Origin: Schwartzia sp. (in: firmicutes)
GTDB lineage: Bacteria; Bacillota; Negativicutes; Selenomonadales; Selenomonadaceae
Assembly (NCBI GenBank): GCA_017444395.1
Contig: JAFSWT010000139.1
Span: 1 to 58,967 of the forward strand
Reading direction: 5' to 3'
Length of the DNA: 58,967 nt
The notes beneath the pieces are model-generated. The model saw nothing but the letters and a program-made list of their open reading frames with translations. It searched no databases and was not told the DNA's origin. Of this stretch, positions 45,221 to 53,610 are shown one piece after another. The first letter of the stretch is position 1. Every line of letters begins with the position of its first letter. Made by a program: the position numbers and the translations under genes.

Positions 45221-45739
45221 ATGACAATGGCAAAATTTCTCATCGCGTATTATTCGCGCAAGGGGCAAAACTATGTGAACGGCAACGTCGTGAATCTCGC
45301 AAAGGGCAACACGGAGGTCGTCGCCGAGATGATCGCGAAGGCGACAGGCGGCGAGCTTTTCGAGATTGACACGGTGCAAGCGTACCCGGAGGATTACACC
45401 GAATGCACCGAGGTCGCGAAGCGGGAGCTTCGGGACAAGGCACGTCCCGCGCTGAAAAAGACTCTTGACAGCATTAACGAATACGACGCGGTTTTTCTCG
45501 GCTATCCCTGCTGGTGGGGGACGATGCCGATGGGCGTCTATACGTTCTTGGAGAAATATGACTGGACGGGCAAAAGGATTTTTCCGCTTTGCACCCATGA
45601 AGGAAGCGGCATGGGCAGCAGCGTAAAGGAAATCAAGAAGACCTGTCCCGGCGCGGAAGTTTCAGACGGACTTGCGATTCAAGGCGCGGAAGCGGCGCAG
45701 TCGGAGGCGCGCGTATCCGCTTGGGCAAAAAGTGTATAG
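45221..45739 (+). CDS. Cytosolic flavodoxin
   Basis: A 172-residue flavodoxin without signal peptide: FMN loop YYSRKGQNYVNG, GYPCWWGTMPMGVYTFLE and CTHEGSGMGSS. Last gene of the LysR-controlled operon. Very similar in plan to the lipoprotein flavodoxins at 44070 and 51694, giving cytosolic and exported versions of one protein type. Confidence 0.92.
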   Translation: MTMAKFLIAYYSRKGQNYVNGNVVNLAKGNTEVVAEMIAKATGGELFEIDTVQAYPEDYTECTEVAKRELRDKARPALKKTLDSINEYDAVFLGYPCWWGTMPMGVYTFLEKYDWTGKRIFPLCTHEGSGMGSSVKEIKKTCPGAEVSDGLAIQGAEAAQSEARVSAWAKSV

Positions 45740-45753
45740 CTTCTCAAAAACGC

Positions 45754-45784
45754 TTGACCGGTATTCACTACCGCATGATACAAT
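45754..45784 (+). promoter_or_regulatory. MerR-type promoter, copy 3 of 4
   Basis: TTGACC (45754-45759), 19-base spacer with CGGT-N7-ACCG, TACAAT (45779-45784). Drives the DUF362 gene at 45830. Confidence 0.8.
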
Positions 45785-45829
45785 CAAATTATCTGGCGAA
45801 CCAAATCCGGCAAGAAAGGATGAAACAGG

Positions 45830-46870
45830 ATGAAGGACATTTCACGCAGGAACTTTTTCAAACTGGCGGGCGCGGCGGCGATGGGCGCGGCGCTTTCCCC
45901 ACTGGGCGGATTCGGGACGTCGGCGGCGCAGGCGCCCGTCGTCGGCAGCGCGGAGGTGAAAGGCGGCAAAGCGGCGGGATCATTCGCGAAGGTGTATTAC
46001 ACAAAGCACATCGATGCAAAACATCTGATCCAACTGTACGATAAAATGAACGAGAGCATTTACGGCAAAGTCGCCATCAAGCTGCACACGGGTGAGCCCC
46101 ACGGCCCGAATATTCTGCCGAGAGATATGGTGCAGGCGTTCCAGTCGCATATCCCGGACAGCACGATTGTGGAAACGAACACTGCTTATCCGGGCGGACG
46201 CTTTACCACGGAAGACCACCGAAAGACGCTGGCGACGAACGGCTGGACGTTCTCGAAGGTGGACATCATGGACGAGGACGGGGAAATCGCCCTTCCCGTG
46301 CGGAATTACCTGCGTCTGCCGGAGGTCGTGATGGGGGCGCATCTCGTGAACTATGATTCCCTCGTCGTGCTGACGCATTTCAAGGGACACACCTCCGGCG
46401 GCTTCGGCGGTTCGCTGAAAAATATCGCCATCGGCTGCGCTTCCGGCCGCACGGGAAAATATCAGGTGCACGGCGTCGCCCCCGGCAATCTGCCGGGGAG
46501 CGAGGCGTGGAACACGACGCGGGCGACGAAGGACGACTTCATGGAGAACATGGCAGACAGCGGCAAGGCAACCTGCGACTATTTTGGCAAGCATATCGTG
46601 TTCCTGAATGTTATGCGCCGCATGAGCGTGGACTGCGACTGCGCCGGAACGAGCGCGGCGGAGCCGACGATTCCCGACCTCGGCATGATGGCTTCGGCGG
46701 ACATTCTCGCCATCGACCAGGCTTGCGTCGATATGGTCTATGCCCAACCGGAGAAGGACAGGCACGACCTCGTGGAGCGCATCGAGAGCCGCCACGGCCT
46801 GCACCAGCTTGACGCCATGCGTCGGCTGAAAATGGGCAATCCGCAGTATGAGCTGATCTCGATTGATTGA
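45830..46870 (+). CDS. Tat-exported DUF362 protein, paralog 3
   Basis: 346 residues. Tat signal ISRRNFFKLAG with cut after SAAQA. The mature part keeps HTGEPHGPNILPRDMV, GHTSGGFGGSLKN and RRMSVDCDCAG. AAAGGA lies nine bases upstream of the only good ATG, which helps set the starts of the other two copies. It lies just behind the flavodoxin operon but has its own MerR-type promoter. Three exported DUF362 paralogs under one promoter type in 35 kb point to one stress response. Confidence 0.85.
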   Translation: MKDISRRNFFKLAGAAAMGAALSPLGGFGTSAAQAPVVGSAEVKGGKAAGSFAKVYYTKHIDAKHLIQLYDKMNESIYGKVAIKLHTGEPHGPNILPRDMVQAFQSHIPDSTIVETNTAYPGGRFTTEDHRKTLATNGWTFSKVDIMDEDGEIALPVRNYLRLPEVVMGAHLVNYDSLVVLTHFKGHTSGGFGGSLKNIAIGCASGRTGKYQVHGVAPGNLPGSEAWNTTRATKDDFMENMADSGKATCDYFGKHIVFLNVMRRMSVDCDCAGTSAAEPTIPDLGMMASADILAIDQACVDMVYAQPEKDRHDLVERIESRHGLHQLDAMRRLKMGNPQYELISID

Positions 46871-46896
46871 AGTGCATAAAAGTTTCTCCCTATAAT
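46867..46896 (+). promoter_or_regulatory. Candidate promoter upstream of larC
   Basis: TTGAAG (46867-46872), 18 bases, TATAAT (46891-46896). A terminator hairpin follows at once, so transcripts from here may be subject to attenuation. Confidence 0.45.
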
Positions 46897-46904
46897 AAGG
46901 AAAG

Positions 46905-46940
46905 GCCGCCGCACAGGAAAGTCGTTGTCGGCGGCTTTTT
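46905..46940 (+). terminator. Terminator or attenuator before larC
   Basis: GCCGCCG pairs with CGGCGGC, then five T. It may end the DUF362-3 transcript, or act on the promoter just upstream. Confidence 0.75.
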
Positions 46941-46976
46941 CCGAAAAAGGAAGAAACCGGAAGGAAGGATTGTATC

Positions 46977-47798
46977 ATGAGAGCCATCTATCTTGACTGT
47001 TTCGCGGGCATCAGCGGAAATATGCTGCTGGGCGCTTTCCTGCAAGCGGGCGTTTCTGCGGACGCATTGCAGGAAGAACTGAAGAAATTGCCGATTCAGG
47101 ACGAGTACGCGTTGCATATCGACAATGTGCAGAAAAATGGAATCTGCACCGTTTATGTGGACGTCGAGCTCGAAAAAGAAGTTCACGGGCATTGCCACGA
47201 AACGGAAGAACCGCACGGACATGAACATTCGCACGACCATGCGGCGGGAGAACATCATGAACACGCGCATCATCATAGCCATCGCACGTGGGCGTCCATC
47301 CGGGAAATGATTGAAAGTTCGTCCCTGACGGAACGGGTGAAGGCGCAGAGCAAGGCCATTTTCGAGCATCTGGCGGAAGCCGAAGGAAAAATCCACGGCA
47401 AGCCGAAGGACGAGGTGGCTTTCCATGAAGTCGGCGCCGTGGATTCCATTGTGGATATTGTAGGAACCGCGATCTGCCTAGAACAGCTTGCGGTGGAGCG
47501 GGTGATGGTATCACGCGTGAACACCGGCAGCGGCTTTGTTTCGTGCGCGCATGGGTTGATGCCTGTGCCCGCGCCGGCGACGGCGGAGCTCCTTCGCGGA
47601 TTCCCCTCGTATCATCAGGGGGCGGAAAAGGAGCTGACGACGCCCACCGGCGCGGCTGTGATACGCGCGCTCGCGACTTATGAGGAAAATATGCCGCAGG
47701 CGTTCATCGTGGACAAGATTGCTTACGGCGCAGGTTTCTGGGACTTGGACATTCCCAACGTGCTGCGCCTGTACCTCGGCGATATGCCGGAAGAATAA
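46977..47798 (+). CDS. larC: LarC N-terminal domain (nickel-pincer cofactor protein), no C-terminal part
   Basis: 273 residues. LarC inserts nickel into the pincer nucleotide of lactate racemase and related enzymes; in known cases its C-terminal half (LarC2, nucleotide binding) is joined by frameshift or direct fusion. Here only LarC1 is present: DCFAGISGNMLLGAF at the start, a His-rich stretch (about residues 62-102) likely to hold nickel, FHEVGAVDSIVDIVG, and NVLRLYLGDMPEE at the end. The next gene starts 28 bases later and is unrelated, and no LarC2 follows. LarA, LarB and LarE are also absent. It may be a nickel store or a remnant. Confidence 0.85.
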   Translation: MRAIYLDCFAGISGNMLLGAFLQAGVSADALQEELKKLPIQDEYALHIDNVQKNGICTVYVDVELEKEVHGHCHETEEPHGHEHSHDHAAGEHHEHAHHHSHRTWASIREMIESSSLTERVKAQSKAIFEHLAEAEGKIHGKPKDEVAFHEVGAVDSIVDIVGTAICLEQLAVERVMVSRVNTGSGFVSCAHGLMPVPAPATAELLRGFPSYHQGAEKELTTPTGAAVIRALATYEENMPQAFIVDKIAYGAGFWDLDIPNVLRLYLGDMPEE

Positions 47799-47825
47799 AT
47801 ATCTGCAAAGATGGGAGAGATGACA

Positions 47826-48686
47826 ATGAACGCAATTTTACCGTTAGCGGCAATTTGCGCCGCAGGGTTGCTCATAGGAACTACGGTGCAGGCCGAAGCA
47901 AAAGGAGGCAAAAACCTGCATATTACGGAAGCGGCGCAGGCGTACCATGAGAAAATGTTTCCCGGCTACGAGTCGAAATTTCGGGAGACCGACCCTGAAT
48001 TTATCGAGCGTTTTGACAACTTCGCCTTTGACGAGGTAGTTAACCAGGACGATCTGGACGATCGCACGCGGTTCATGGCCATTCTTGCGACACTGCACGG
48101 CTGTCAAGGTATCGACGAATACCGCGCCATTCTCCCTGCTGCGCTGAATTTCGGTGTGACGCCTGTGGAGGTAAAAGAAGTCACCTATCAGGCGACGGCG
48201 TATCTCGGCGTCGGGCGCACCTATCCTTTTCTCACGGCGAACAATGAAATCCTTGCTGCGCGCGGCGTAAAGCTGCCGCTCCCGCCGCAGTCGACTACGA
48301 CGACAGAGAACCGCCGCGAAAAAGGAACGCAGGCGCAAGTCGATATCTTCGGCGACCGCATGAAGGACTTTTGGAAGTCCGGCCCGGAGGAGACGCGCCA
48401 CATCAACAAGTGGCTGGCGGACAACTGCTTCGGCGACTATTATACGCGCACTGGACTTGATTACAAGCAGAGGGAAATGATTACCTTCTGTTTCCTTTCG
48501 GCGCAAGGCGGCTGCGAGCCGCAGCTCACGAGCCATGCCGCAGGGAATATGTGCGTGGGCAACGACAAGGAATTTCTCATCAAGGTCGTGTCCCAATGTC
48601 TGCCGTACATCGGCTATCCGCGCAGCCTGAACGCCATCCGCTGCATCAACGCGGCAACGGAACAAGTGGCGAATAGTCAGCACTAA
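47826..48686 (+). CDS. Exported double carboxymuconolactone-decarboxylase (CMD)-domain protein
   Basis: 286 residues with an N-terminal signal peptide ending near VQAEA. Two CMD/AhpD-like helical repeats: one at about 50-130 (FMAILATLHGCQGIDEYRAIL) and one at about 190-275 (EMITFCFLSAQGGCEPQLTSHAAGN) with a Cys. Members are thiol peroxidases or gamma-carboxymuconolactone decarboxylases. Tandem domains with a signal peptide suggest periplasmic peroxide or thiol chemistry. Three in-frame ATGs exist; 47826 has the best distance from GGGAG. It is 19 bases from the SDR gene. Confidence 0.85.
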   Translation: MNAILPLAAICAAGLLIGTTVQAEAKGGKNLHITEAAQAYHEKMFPGYESKFRETDPEFIERFDNFAFDEVVNQDDLDDRTRFMAILATLHGCQGIDEYRAILPAALNFGVTPVEVKEVTYQATAYLGVGRTYPFLTANNEILAARGVKLPLPPQSTTTTENRREKGTQAQVDIFGDRMKDFWKSGPEETRHINKWLADNCFGDYYTRTGLDYKQREMITFCFLSAQGGCEPQLTSHAAGNMCVGNDKEFLIKVVSQCLPYIGYPRSLNAIRCINAATEQVANSQH

Positions 48687-48705
48687 GAACCGGGAGGAAA
48701 ACAAT

Positions 48706-49548
48706 ATGAAAACGCAAAAAGAAGTTGTCGTGCTCGTCGGGGCGGGCTCCATCGGGCAGGCCATCGCGCGGCGGGTAGGCGCGGGGCGTCATGTAGTGCT
48801 CAGCGATTTGAAAAAAGAAAACGCTGACGCGGCGGTGCAGATTTTGGAGGATGCGGGCTTCGAGACCAGCACCGTCGCCGTCGATATTTCGTCGCGGGAT
48901 TCGATCCTGGCGCTGGTGGAACACGCGCAAAGCTGCGGCTCCGTAGTGAATCTCATCAACGCGGCCGGCGTCTCGCCGTCGCAGGCGCCGGTGGCGGCGA
49001 TTCTGCGGGTTGACCTCTACGGCACGGCGGTGCTTTTGGAGGAGTTCGGTAAGATCATCGCCGAAGGCGGCTCCGGCGTCGTGATTTCGTCCCAGTCCGG
49101 CCATCGTCTCGGCGCCCTTTCCGAGGAAGAAAACACGGCGCTGGCGACGACGCCGACGGAAGAACTGCTGGACCTGCCGTTCCTGAAGGCCATCACCGAC
49201 ACGCTGAAAGCCTACCAATACTCAAAGCGGTGCAACGTGCTCCGGGTGATGTACGAGGCGACACGCTGGGGAAAGCGCGGGGCGACGGTGAACTCCATCA
49301 GCCCCGGCATCATCATCACCCCACTGGCGAACCACGAACTGAAAGGACCACGGGGCGAAGGCTACCGCACGATGTTGGCGAATTCCCCGGCCGGGCGCGC
49401 CGGCACCCCCGACGAAGTGGGTGAGCTGGCCGAATTCCTGATGTCGAAGCGTGGCCGCTTCATCTCCGGCAGCGACATCCTGATGGACGGCGGTACCACC
49501 GCCTCTTACTGGTACGGCGACTTGCAGTATCTGAAGCAGACACATTGA
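48706..49548 (+). CDS. Short-chain dehydrogenase/reductase
   Basis: 280 residues. NAD(P) loop VLVGAGSIGQAIA, an Asp at the end of strand 2 (VLSDLKK) that favours NAD(H), NAAGVSP, a Ser in VISSQSGHR and the catalytic YQYSK. A longer insert before the active Tyr than usual. Likely cotranscribed with the exported CMD protein. Substrate unknown. Confidence 0.88.
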   Translation: MKTQKEVVVLVGAGSIGQAIARRVGAGRHVVLSDLKKENADAAVQILEDAGFETSTVAVDISSRDSILALVEHAQSCGSVVNLINAAGVSPSQAPVAAILRVDLYGTAVLLEEFGKIIAEGGSGVVISSQSGHRLGALSEEENTALATTPTEELLDLPFLKAITDTLKAYQYSKRCNVLRVMYEATRWGKRGATVNSISPGIIITPLANHELKGPRGEGYRTMLANSPAGRAGTPDEVGELAEFLMSKRGRFISGSDILMDGGTTASYWYGDLQYLKQTH

Positions 49549-49634
49549 TACGAAAGGCAACGATCAACGACGCGGAAACCGCGGACGCGATTTGCCTCCA
49601 GACGAGAATCGTCCGGCCACAGGAAAGGAAAAAT

Positions 49635-49660
49635 GCCCGCTCCTCATAAGGAAAGCGGGC
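49635..49660 (+). terminator. Weak terminator after the SDR gene
   Basis: GCCCGCT pairs with AGCGGGC; only a short T run follows. Confidence 0.5.
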
Positions 49661-49699
49661 GCCTTTCCATTCTTCGGTTATGGAATGCAGGAGCGAATG

Positions 49700-50815
49700 A
49701 TGGAGAGAAAGACATTTCTTTGGGGCATGCTGGGAATCGTCGGGTTGGCGGCCGGCGGCGGAACATGGTTCACCAGCCAGCCGAAATTCGGGCAACTCCC
49801 ATCGGGCGCACGCTTGGCACGAATCCAGGCGTCGCCGCATTATGTGAACGGGAAGTTTCAGTGTCTGGAGCCGGTGGAGGTCATGGCGAAGGACGGGAAC
49901 CGCCTGTCGGCGATGCTCAAGTTCCTGACACGGGACACGAAAGGACTTGTGCCCCAGCAGCCGATGCTGTCACAGAAAACCGGGATTGCTTCCCTGCCCC
50001 GGAACGAGGACGTTTTGATTTGGCTCGGCCATTCGTCGTACTACATGCAGCTCGGCGGCTGGCGGGTACTCATCGACCCGGTATTCTCAGACTACGGTTC
50101 GCCGGTTTTCTTCGTGAACCGCGCCTTTCCCGGCAGCAACGTCTATACAGCGGCGGATTTTCCCGAGATCGATCTGCTGGCCATTACCCACGACCATTGG
50201 GATCACCTCGACTACGATACCGTCATGGCACTGCGTCCCAAAATCCATCATATCGTCTGCCCGTTGGGCGTCGGCGAATACTTCGAGCAATGGGGCTTCG
50301 ACCCCGCCATTTTGCACGAGGAGGATTGGGATACGGAAATCCCGCTGGCCAGGGATTTCTCGGTCCACATCCTGCCATCCCAGCATTTCTCGGGGCGGTT
50401 TCTGACACAGAACCCGACGGAGTGGTGCGCTTTTGCCTTCACGACGCCGAAGCGCAAGGTGTTCTGCAGCGGCGACGGCGGCTACGGCGCGCATTTCGCC
50501 GCCATCGGCCAACGCTTCGGCGGCTTTGACCTCGCGATTATGGAAAACGGGCAGTACAATGAACGCTGGCACAAAATCCACATGCTGCCGCCGGAAACGG
50601 CGCAGGCCGCAGCCGATGTAGGGGCGCAACAGGTCGTGGCCTCGCACAACGGAAAATTTGCCCTGGCGCTGCATCCGTGGCAGGAGCCCTGTATCGAAAT
50701 GGCAAAGTTCAGCAAGGGCAAGCCTTACGAATGGTTGACGCCGATGATCGGCGAAAAGGTCCTGATCGGGGAAAAGGGTCAGAAATTCTCCCGCTGGTGG
50801 GAGAAAATGGCGTAA
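49700..50815 (+). CDS. Exported metallo-beta-lactamase-fold hydrolase (NAPE-PLD/UlaG-like)
   Basis: 371 residues. The N-terminal hydrophobic segment (FLWGMLGIVGLAAGGGTWF) is a signal or anchor. The metal motif is THDHWDHLD, with further ligands in SQHFSGR, SGDGGYG and ASHNGKF. The order and WLGHSSYYMQLGGWRVLIDPVF resemble N-acyl-phosphatidylethanolamine phospholipase D and UlaG-type lactonases. ATG 49700 is six bases from GGAG; ATG 49697 is next to it. A much longer upstream frame is rejected because it covers the terminator. Substrate unknown; a membrane lipid is possible. Confidence 0.85.
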   Translation: MERKTFLWGMLGIVGLAAGGGTWFTSQPKFGQLPSGARLARIQASPHYVNGKFQCLEPVEVMAKDGNRLSAMLKFLTRDTKGLVPQQPMLSQKTGIASLPRNEDVLIWLGHSSYYMQLGGWRVLIDPVFSDYGSPVFFVNRAFPGSNVYTAADFPEIDLLAITHDHWDHLDYDTVMALRPKIHHIVCPLGVGEYFEQWGFDPAILHEEDWDTEIPLARDFSVHILPSQHFSGRFLTQNPTEWCAFAFTTPKRKVFCSGDGGYGAHFAAIGQRFGGFDLAIMENGQYNERWHKIHMLPPETAQAAADVGAQQVVASHNGKFALALHPWQEPCIEMAKFSKGKPYEWLTPMIGEKVLIGEKGQKFSRWWEKMA

Positions 50816-50845
50816 CCAAAGTCGTATGGCTGGACGGAAAAGGCT

Positions 50846-51559
50846 TCATTCCACCTTTTCAAAAATCGTCTCCGGCGGGTCCATATCGGTGACGATGACG
50901 CGGCTGACCAGCTTGCCGTCCCGGTACACGAAGGGCCAGAAGGGCGGGAGGTTTTCTTCCGCCGGGTCCTGATGGACGATACGGATGACATTGGCATCAT
51001 CATTATCCCGGACGACGGCGATGGGCTGGGCATCATACCACGCTTTCTCCCCGTAGCGGCTCCGCAGGCTGCCGTCGGAGGAAATCTCCAACTCGTAGCC
51101 ATCCGCCGAGCGCCATCGCCCGGCCAGCGCCGGCAACCACTTCTCCGTCTCGACGGTGACGTCACCGTAACGGCTCTCCCGCGTTGGAGAAAAGATTTCC
51201 TCCTCTTCTTCTCCCCCGAGAGAATACCGCTGCCGCAGAACCATTTTCCCGCCCAGCACATAGCATTCCGTAATCGTAGCGAAGTCCTCACTCCGGTCCC
51301 GGTATCTGAGCCCGGTTTTTGCCAGGCGGAGCACACATTTTTCTCCGTCCCGGGCCGCGGTGAAGGTTGTTTCCAGCACCGGACGATTGCGCCAGAGGAC
51401 GAGCATCCTGTCCCCGGTGATCTCGATCCGCCACCCGTAGTGGTCCGGTTGCCAGGCACCCTCCGGATTTCCTGCCGCCCCCAGGGCCCGGCAGCCCGGC
51501 GTCAGGCTGACGCCGAGAAACAGGACAATGAGGGTGGCCGTGATGACGGTTGTTTTCAT
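50846..51559 (-). CDS. Hypothetical exported protein
   Basis: 237 residues with an N-terminal signal (KTTVITATLIVLFLGVSLTPGC); the Cys might be lipid-modified, although the lipobox is poor. The rest is rich in strands and charged residues with GAWQPDHYGWRIEITGDRM, WRSADGYELEISSDG and RIVHQDPAEENLPPFWPF; I recognise no family. Start at 51559 follows GGGAGGT on the minus strand; an in-frame extension upstream would cross the divergent promoter. It is divergent from the flavodoxin lipoprotein and convergent with the beta-lactamase-fold gene. Confidence 0.65.
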   Translation of the reverse strand: MKTTVITATLIVLFLGVSLTPGCRALGAAGNPEGAWQPDHYGWRIEITGDRMLVLWRNRPVLETTFTAARDGEKCVLRLAKTGLRYRDRSEDFATITECYVLGGKMVLRQRYSLGGEEEEEIFSPTRESRYGDVTVETEKWLPALAGRWRSADGYELEISSDGSLRSRYGEKAWYDAQPIAVVRDNDDANVIRIVHQDPAEENLPPFWPFVYRDGKLVSRVIVTDMDPPETIFEKVE

Positions 51560-51613
51560 ACCATGCACCTCCCAGAAAGATTTCGTTTTGCCGGAACCGG
51601 CAGCAAAAAACAC

Positions 51614-51644
51614 TTGACCGGTACCGGCTCCCGCATGATACAAT
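51614..51644 (+). promoter_or_regulatory. MerR-type promoter, copy 4 of 4
   Basis: TTGACC (51614-51619), 19-base spacer with a slightly altered dyad (CGGT-N7-CCCG), TACAAT (51639-51644). Drives the flavodoxin lipoprotein gene at 51694. Confidence 0.75.
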
Positions 51645-51693
51645 CAAGATACCACATAGAGCCTCAATTGGCAAGAAAGGAAGGAAACCTGCC

Positions 51694-52380
51694 ATGAAAC
51701 GATTCTTCGCGCTACTCACCCTGACATTTTGCGCACTGATACTGACGGCTTGCGGCGGCGGCGCGCCCGCGAAAAGCGCCGGCACATCTTCCGCCCCGGC
51801 ACCGAAAACTGACGCGCCGAAGGCCGAAACGCCGAAAAAGGACGCCGCCCCCGGCGGCAAGCGCGCCCTCGTCGTCTATTTCTCCCGGGCCGACGAGAAT
51901 TACGGCGTCGGCGTGATCGAGAAAGGCAACACCCGCATCCTGGCGGAAATGATCGCCGAGGCCACGGGCGCCGACACCTTTGAGATAAAGCCCGCGAAAT
52001 CCTATCCGAAGGAATACACGCCGGCCACGGAAGTCGCCAAGAAGGAGAAGAACGACAACGCCCGCCCGGAAATCGTCGGCACGATGCCGGACGTCTCGGG
52101 CTATGACGTGATTTTCCTCGGCTATCCGATCTGGTGGGGCGACCTGCCGATGCCCTGCTATACCTTCTTTGACAAGGTGAAACTCGAAGGCAAGACGATA
52201 GCCCCCTTCTGCACCCACGAAGGCAGCGGCCTCTCCGGTACCGACCGCTATATCGCCGACACGACGAAGGCGAAAGTGACCGAGGCGCTGGAAATGAAGG
52301 GAACGACGGCCCAGAATTCCCGGGACGAGGCGAAAAAAGAAGTCCTGGCCTGGCTGAAAAAGCTCGGCTATGTGAAATAA
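51694..52380 (+). CDS. Lipoprotein flavodoxin
   Basis: 228 residues: lipobox ILTAC, a long Ala/Pro/Lys linker, then a flavodoxin domain with VVYFSRADENYGVG, GYPIWWGDLPMPCYTFFD and CTHEGSGLSGTD. Paralog of the protein at 44070, but under the MerR-type promoter used by the DUF362 genes and not under LysR. This ties exported flavodoxin and exported DUF362 proteins to one signal. Single-gene unit closed by a terminator. Confidence 0.9.
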   Translation: MKRFFALLTLTFCALILTACGGGAPAKSAGTSSAPAPKTDAPKAETPKKDAAPGGKRALVVYFSRADENYGVGVIEKGNTRILAEMIAEATGADTFEIKPAKSYPKEYTPATEVAKKEKNDNARPEIVGTMPDVSGYDVIFLGYPIWWGDLPMPCYTFFDKVKLEGKTIAPFCTHEGSGLSGTDRYIADTTKAKVTEALEMKGTTAQNSRDEAKKEVLAWLKKLGYVK

Positions 52381-52382
52381 CG

Positions 52383-52417
52383 AAAGAGCCTGCTCCTCAC
52401 GGGGAAGCAGGCTCTTT
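52383..52417 (+). terminator. Terminator after the flavodoxin lipoprotein gene
   Basis: AAAGAGCCTGCT pairs with AGCAGGCTCTTT, a 12-bp perfect stem with its own A/T ends. Confidence 0.85.
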
Positions 52418-52458
52418 CACCAGGGGAAGAAAAGCATCCATTCAATTGGGAGGGAAGC

Positions 52459-53610
52459 ATGATGAATTACAGACTGCTGGGAAATACCGGACTCAAGGTC
52501 AGCGAGATCGGCCTGGGCTGCGAGGGCTTTGCCGAGGACGGCTGCCGGATGGTGAAAGCGCTTTTCGACGTCGCGGAAGCGGAGGGCGTCAATTATTTTG
52601 ACCTCTACACCTCGAATCCCGACGTGCGGCGGGCCGTCGGCGAAGCGATGCGGGGACGGCGGGAGAAGTTTCTCGTCCAGTCCCATATCTGCTCTGTCTG
52701 GCAGGACGGCCAGTACAAGCGCACGCGCAACCTCGACGAAGTGAAAGCCGGCTTCGCGGACATGATGGACCTCTTGCAAACGGATTATCTGGACGTGGGC
52801 ATGATCCATTACTGCGATGCCCTCGCCGATTGGGAGGAAATCACCAGCGGCGGCGTGCTGGACTACGCCAGAGAACTGAAGGCGGCGGGAAAGATTCACC
52901 ATATCGGGCTCAGCAGCCACAATCCGCAGGTGGCGTTGAAAGCGGTGGAAAGCGGTGCCATCGAAGTGCTGATGTTCAGCGTCAATCCCTGCTATGACCT
53001 GCAGCCGGCCTCCGAGGACGTGGAGGAGCTTTGGGCGGCAAAGAATTATGAAGGGACGCTCACCAACATGGACCCGGACCGGCAGCGGCTTTACGAGACC
53101 TGCCAGCGGCTGGGCGTCGGCATCACCGTCATGAAATGCTTCGGCGGCGGCGACCTCCTGGACGCCAGGCTCTCCCCGGCGGGCGCCGCCCTTACCGTGA
53201 ACCAGTGCATCCACTATGCCCTGAGCCGTCCCGCCGTGGCTGTCGTACTGGCGGGGGCCCATTCGGTGGAGCAGCTTCAGCAAAGCATCGCCTATGAACA
53301 GGCCACCGATGAGGAAAAGGACTACGCCCTCGCCTTTGCGGACTTTCCCAAAATCAGCTGGAAGGGACATTGCATGTACTGCAGCCATTGCGCGCCCTGT
53401 CCGCGAAAAATCGACGTCGCCTACGTCACGAAGTTCCTGAATCTGGCCGTCGCCCAGCCGGACGTGCCGGAAACCGTGCGGGAACATTACGCAGCCCTGG
53501 AACACCATGCCGGCGAATGCATCCAGTGCGCCGTTTGCGAAGCCCGCTGTCCCTTCGGCGTAGAAGTACGGCAAAACATGCGGAAAGCAAAAAAGATTTT
53601 CGGCTATTGA
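52459..53610 (+). CDS. Aldo-keto reductase with C-terminal 2x[4Fe-4S] domain
   Basis: 383 residues. The barrel starts RLLGNTGLKVSEIGLGCEGF; the region NYFDLYTSNPDVR has Asp and Tyr, but the usual Lys strand reads LVQSHICSV, so the catalytic Lys is not obvious. His is in GMIHYCDAL. The C-terminal part has CMYCSHCAPCP and CIQCAVCEARCP for two 4Fe-4S clusters. Related in plan to the protein at 12485 but with a less standard active site. It stands alone after a terminator. Substrate unknown. Confidence 0.9.
   Translation: MMNYRLLGNTGLKVSEIGLGCEGFAEDGCRMVKALFDVAEAEGVNYFDLYTSNPDVRRAVGEAMRGRREKFLVQSHICSVWQDGQYKRTRNLDEVKAGFADMMDLLQTDYLDVGMIHYCDALADWEEITSGGVLDYARELKAAGKIHHIGLSSHNPQVALKAVESGAIEVLMFSVNPCYDLQPASEDVEELWAAKNYEGTLTNMDPDRQRLYETCQRLGVGITVMKCFGGGDLLDARLSPAGAALTVNQCIHYALSRPAVAVVLAGAHSVEQLQQSIAYEQATDEEKDYALAFADFPKISWKGHCMYCSHCAPCPRKIDVAYVTKFLNLAVAQPDVPETVREHYAALEHHAGECIQCAVCEARCPFGVEVRQNMRKAKKIFGY

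Noticed and set aside
49592..49699. N-terminal extension of the beta-lactamase-fold hydrolase
   Set aside because: It would include the hairpin at 49635-49660 and has no ribosome site; ATG 49700 has GGAG six bases upstream and starts a proper signal sequence.
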